A stretch of DNA of 64,000 bases from Streptococcus pseudopneumoniae (GTDB lineage: Bacteria > Bacillota > Bacilli > Lactobacillales > Streptococcaceae): assembly GCF_001073085.1 (NCBI RefSeq), contig NZ_JVFV01000008.1:1-64000 (forward strand), given 5' to 3'. Positions 60,952 to 64,000 of the stretch are shown here, one piece after another (position 1 is the stretch's first letter; every line of letters starts with the position of its first letter). Made by a program: the position numbers and the translations under genes. The notes under the pieces were generated by a model, which did no database searches, was not told the origin of the DNA, and worked only from the letters and a program-made list of their open reading frames with translations.

Positions 60952-63900
60952 ATGAAGATTAATAAAAAATATCTAGCGGGATCTGCAGTGGTCCTTGCCT
61001 TAAGTGTCTGTGCTTATGCTTTAAATCAACATCAAGCACCTGAGAAAAAAGATGACAACCGTGTATCCTACGTTGATGGTAAAGAGTCTGAAGCTAAAAA
61101 GAATGAAACTTTGACACCAGACCAAGTTAGCAAGAAGGAAGGCATAGAAGCTGAACAGATTGTTACCAAAATCACTGATCAAGGTTATGTGACTTCCCAC
61201 GGTGACCATTTCCATTATTATAATGGTAAGGTTCCTTATGATGCCATCTTTAGTGAAGAACTGGTTATGAAGGATCCGAACTATCAGTTGCGTGATCAAG
61301 ATATTGTCAATGAGATTAAAGGTGGCTATATCATCAAAGTGGATGGCAAATACTATGTCTATCTAAAAGATGCAAGCCATGCTGATAATGTCCGGACGAA
61401 AGACCAAATCGAGCAACAAAAACAAGAACATACATCAGATAGTGGCAGTGCAAGTAAGGAGGTTCTTGTTGCCAGAGCACAAGGTAGATATACAACAGAT
61501 GATGGTTATGTCTTTAATGCTGCAGATATCATAGAAGATACAGGTGATGCCTATATCGTTCCTCATGGTGGGCATTATCACTACGTTCCAAAGAGTGCTC
61601 TATCTTCAAGTGAATTAGCAGCAGCTCAAGCCTATCTAGCTGGAAGAGGAAGTCAACCAAGCCTGACTGATTATAAACCAAATCCAAGTGTTACACCAAG
61701 TTCTCAAGCTGATAGCCCAGCAACAAGCATCCCAGTAGATAAAGAGGATAGCCTCCAAAGTCTTCTCGCTCAGTTATATGCTTTACCAGTTAGTCAACGC
61801 TATCAAGAATCTGATGGTTTGGTATTTGACCCAGCTAAAATTACTAGTCGTACACCATCAGGAGTTGCGATTCCACACGGTAATCACTACCATTTCATTC
61901 CTTATAGTAGTATGTCTGCTTTGGAGCAAAAAATTGCTCGTTTGATACCACTTGGAGGTGTTCTAACACCAACAAAACCGTTAGAAAATCAAAATAAACC
62001 AACAGTTCAGCGTGACCATGAAAATGTAACTCATAACACCCATCATGAAGATGAACATGATCATGGCTTTGCAGCTGAGCGTGTGATTAGAGAAGATGAG
62101 CAAGGTTTTGTAGTTTCACATGGAGACCATGCCCACTATTTCTTTAAAAAAGATTTATCAGCAGAACAGATTAAGGCAGCGCAAGAGCATTTGCATGGTC
62201 ATGTCCAAACAGAAGTTCCAAAAGATAATCATAATACTCATAAAGAGAATGAAGCGAAACAGGAGCATCATGAAGATGAACATGATCATGGCTTTGCAGC
62301 TGAGCGTGTGATTAGAGAAGATGAGCAAGGTTTTGTAGTTTCACATGGAGATCATGCCCACTATTTCTTTAAAAAAGATTTATCAGCAGAACAGATTAAG
62401 GCAGCACAAGAACATTTGCATGGGCACCATCAGGCAGAGCCTGTAAAACCTCTTGCCAAGACTGTAGAAAGTTTCTCTCGAGATGCCAGCGATGAAGAAA
62501 AGATAGCTTATATCTCTAAAACCTATGGTGTTCCGCTTGAAGCGATCCGAATTTCAAATGGATTCTTTGTATTTGGAAATCCAGACCAGGCTTATGACCC
62601 AACTCACATTCACCCTTATGCAGTTCGAAAGGAACACGTTCGTATTCCTCTCCAAACAGGTGATGCAGAGCTTGATTTCCTAAACGAACTCTATACAACT
62701 GCTTTACGTGATGGCGTTTCTCCTTATAGTTTGCAGGTTGAAAATGGTAGCTTCGTCATTCCTCACGGTGATCATAATCACTACATCAAAGTACAAACTA
62801 AAGGCTATGAAGTGGCTTTGAAACATAAGATTCCTGCCTTGCAATCTAACTACCAACCAGGAGCCTTTGATGAAGCTACTGTTCAAAATAAGGTTGATCA
62901 ACTTCTAGCAGAAAGTCGTGAAGTCTATAAAGATAAACCAATTTTACAAAGACAAATTGAGCTTGCCTTGGGACAATTCTCTGAAAATATGAAGAATCTC
63001 TCAACCAACTCAACAGCTGGTTATCTGGCTGCTTTAGATCTCTTTGACAAGCAGTATATCCACGTTGACTCTAGTGTAAAACCAACAGAAATCAGTCCAT
63101 TAGACAAGAAATATCAAGCTTTAGTAGATAAGATTAATACCTTGGATACGGATGCTTATGGACTTCCTAAAAAGGATCTTTTGGCTCAACTCCAAGAAAA
63201 TAAATTGGCTCAAGATGAGGCTGGTTTAGATGCAGTTGAAGCTAAACTACAAGCTCTGCAAGATTTTAATGATCGTACTGGTGTTACGACAGTCGAATAC
63301 ATCAAGTATTTCTATCAACATTTGTCAGATGGTCGTTTAAATGACACTCTTAGAAATAAAGTTGCCAACTTAACTTGGACTCTTTATCAGTCACAATCTT
63401 TCCTTAAGGCAACTGACTTGAACAAACTCTTCCCTGAAATCTATCAAACAAAATTAGAGGTAGAAGAAGCAGTGAAGAATGAATCAGTTGCTCATAAACC
63501 TTCTGAAACGATCCTAGACACTGAAAAAGTGGATGGTCATAGTGCTAAAACGGCAGTCTATGAATTTTTGAAAGGTTTGTATGATGATATTAAGCCTGAG
63601 GAACAAAGCAATCATGTTCGGAAAGATCAAGTAGAAGAACTCTTAACAAAAGCTGAAGAATTAGTGGCTCAAGTCAAAGAAGAGGGAGTTAAAGCTTCAC
63701 TTGCTGACGAAGTGAAAAATCTGAAAGCTGCTCTAGATAAAGATGACGCAGACCTTGATGAATTAAACACGCAAGTTCAAGATCTTCTGAAGCGTATTTC
63801 ACAAACCATTCAGAATGAACGTGAGAATGTCAACCAAGACCCAGAGGTTTTAGTTCTCTACCAAAAACTTTATAATGGTGTCATTGCCCTTCATACTTAT

Positions 63901-64000
63901 TTAGAAATGAATAATGGTTCTGATGCAGACTTTGAAAAAGTGGATGCCTTATTTGATAAGCTTAGTGCCGCAAGCAAAGACAAGCAAGCTCTTTTAGCTC
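60952..64000 (+). CDS. phtD: Histidine triad surface protein, PhtD/PhtB type (3' end outside window)
   Basis: Open from ATG 60952 to the window end: 1016 codons with no stop. Signal/anchor MKINKKYLAGSAVVLALSVC resembles that of PhtE. HxxHxH triads begin at residues 83, 205, 309, 390, 465 and 605. Residues 364-420 and 439-495 are nearly identical, encoded by an in-frame duplication. After the last triad comes a long helical, charged C-terminal region (from about residue 650), already longer than the roughly 840 residues known for pneumococcal PhtD. Sits behind adcAII with AGGAG before the ATG; likely hands zinc to AdcAII. Confidence 0.93.
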   Translation, partial: MKINKKYLAGSAVVLALSVCAYALNQHQAPEKKDDNRVSYVDGKESEAKKNETLTPDQVSKKEGIEAEQIVTKITDQGYVTSHGDHFHYYNGKVPYDAIFSEELVMKDPNYQLRDQDIVNEIKGGYIIKVDGKYYVYLKDASHADNVRTKDQIEQQKQEHTSDSGSASKEVLVARAQGRYTTDDGYVFNAADIIEDTGDAYIVPHGGHYHYVPKSALSSSELAAAQAYLAGRGSQPSLTDYKPNPSVTPSSQADSPATSIPVDKEDSLQSLLAQLYALPVSQRYQESDGLVFDPAKITSRTPSGVAIPHGNHYHFIPYSSMSALEQKIARLIPLGGVLTPTKPLENQNKPTVQRDHENVTHNTHHEDEHDHGFAAERVIREDEQGFVVSHGDHAHYFFKKDLSAEQIKAAQEHLHGHVQTEVPKDNHNTHKENEAKQEHHEDEHDHGFAAERVIREDEQGFVVSHGDHAHYFFKKDLSAEQIKAAQEHLHGHHQAEPVKPLAKTVESFSRDASDEEKIAYISKTYGVPLEAIRISNGFFVFGNPDQAYDPTHIHPYAVRKEHVRIPLQTGDAELDFLNELYTTALRDGVSPYSLQVENGSFVIPHGDHNHYIKVQTKGYEVALKHKIPALQSNYQPGAFDEATVQNKVDQLLAESREVYKDKPILQRQIELALGQFSENMKNLSTNSTAGYLAALDLFDKQYIHVDSSVKPTEISPLDKKYQALVDKINTLDTDAYGLPKKDLLAQLQENKLAQDEAGLDAVEAKLQALQDFNDRTGVTTVEYIKYFYQHLSDGRLNDTLRNKVANLTWTLYQSQSFLKATDLNKLFPEIYQTKLEVEEAVKNESVAHKPSETILDTEKVDGHSAKTAVYEFLKGLYDDIKPEEQSNHVRKDQVEELLTKAEELVAQVKEEGVKASLADEVKNLKAALDKDDADLDELNTQVQDLLKRISQTIQNERENVNQDPEVLVLYQKLYNGVIALHTYLEMNNGSDADFEKVDALFDKLSAASKDKQALLA
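62041..62433 (+). repeat. In-frame 225-bp tandem duplication inside phtD
   Basis: The segment starting CATCATGAAGATGAACATGA at 62041 recurs at 62266. About 165 bases are almost identical (only a few synonymous third-position differences seen, e.g. GAC/GAT and GCG/GCA), separated by a variable histidine-rich linker. The period of 225 bases is 75 codons, so the frame is kept and one HGDHAHYF triad is added. Confidence 0.92.

Overview
The window reads as the chromosome of a Mitis-group Streptococcus (S. mitis / S. oralis / S. infantis type; species not resolvable by eye). The evidence is pneumococcus-like TopA, LigA, LepA and enolase proteins, RUP-like and BOX-like interspersed repeats, PhtE/PhtD histidine-triad surface proteins beside an AdcAII zinc lipoprotein, and a tagatose-6-phosphate lac operon. 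Almost all genes are on the + strand; one small gene (33029-33472) is on the - strand. I saw no tRNA, rRNA, CRISPR array or intact prophage.

1-13.3 kb: lysine-branch genes asd and dapA, then dprA (transformation), topA, a DUF454 membrane protein, cutC and an MmcQ/YjbR protein. The leu operon follows: leuA-leuB-DUF1294-leuC-leuD, preceded by a 17-residue leader peptide with three consecutive Leu codons and a terminator/antiterminator pair. A YrdC/Sua5-like gene closes the block. 13.4-16.7 kb: a two-gene McrBC type IV restriction cassette. 16.7-19.9 kb: purine salvage, with guaC (possible PurR boxes) and xpt-pbuX under a guanine-class riboswitch.

19.9-33.5 kb: ligA, a diacylglycerol kinase-like gene, pullulanase, and the glycogen operon glgB-glgC-glgD-glgA with a promoter followed by a good CcpA (cre) site. 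Then a SerB-like phosphatase, glycerate kinase and a convergent DUF1694 gene. 33.6-43.1 kb: enolase, the xseA-xseB-ispA-tlyA-argR-recN-phosphoesterase cluster, and lepA.

43.1-44.7 kb is a scrap yard: a MITE-like palindrome, a 107-bp RUP-like element abutting a decayed IS200-type transposase, the hairpins of that IS end, a 66-residue membrane protein gene, an orphan terminator and a truncated secreted-protein gene.

44.8-56.3 kb: sugar island. A galactitol/galactose-type PTS (EIIA, EIIB, EIIC), an aldose-epimerase-like gene, lacABCD, lacT, lacFE and lacG together form the route from galactose or lactose through galactose-6-phosphate and tagatose-1,6-bisphosphate to triose phosphates. Control signals include cre sites, LacR-like operators, a structured lacA leader, a LacT antitermination site, a BOX element between lacA and lacB, and a hairpin-rich lacE-lacG spacer.

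56.3-64 kb: zinc-scavenging locus. Two near-identical promoters carry TTAACYRGTTAA-type AdcR operators in front of phtE and of adcAII-phtD. A candidate 26-residue basic peptide ORF lies in the phtE leader, with an AdcR box inside its coding sequence. The phtD-like gene runs off the window end after 1016 codons without a stop and contains a recent in-frame 225-bp duplication. I found no wholly new multigene system; the most interesting items are regulatory RNAs, the small ORF and repeat-driven changes.
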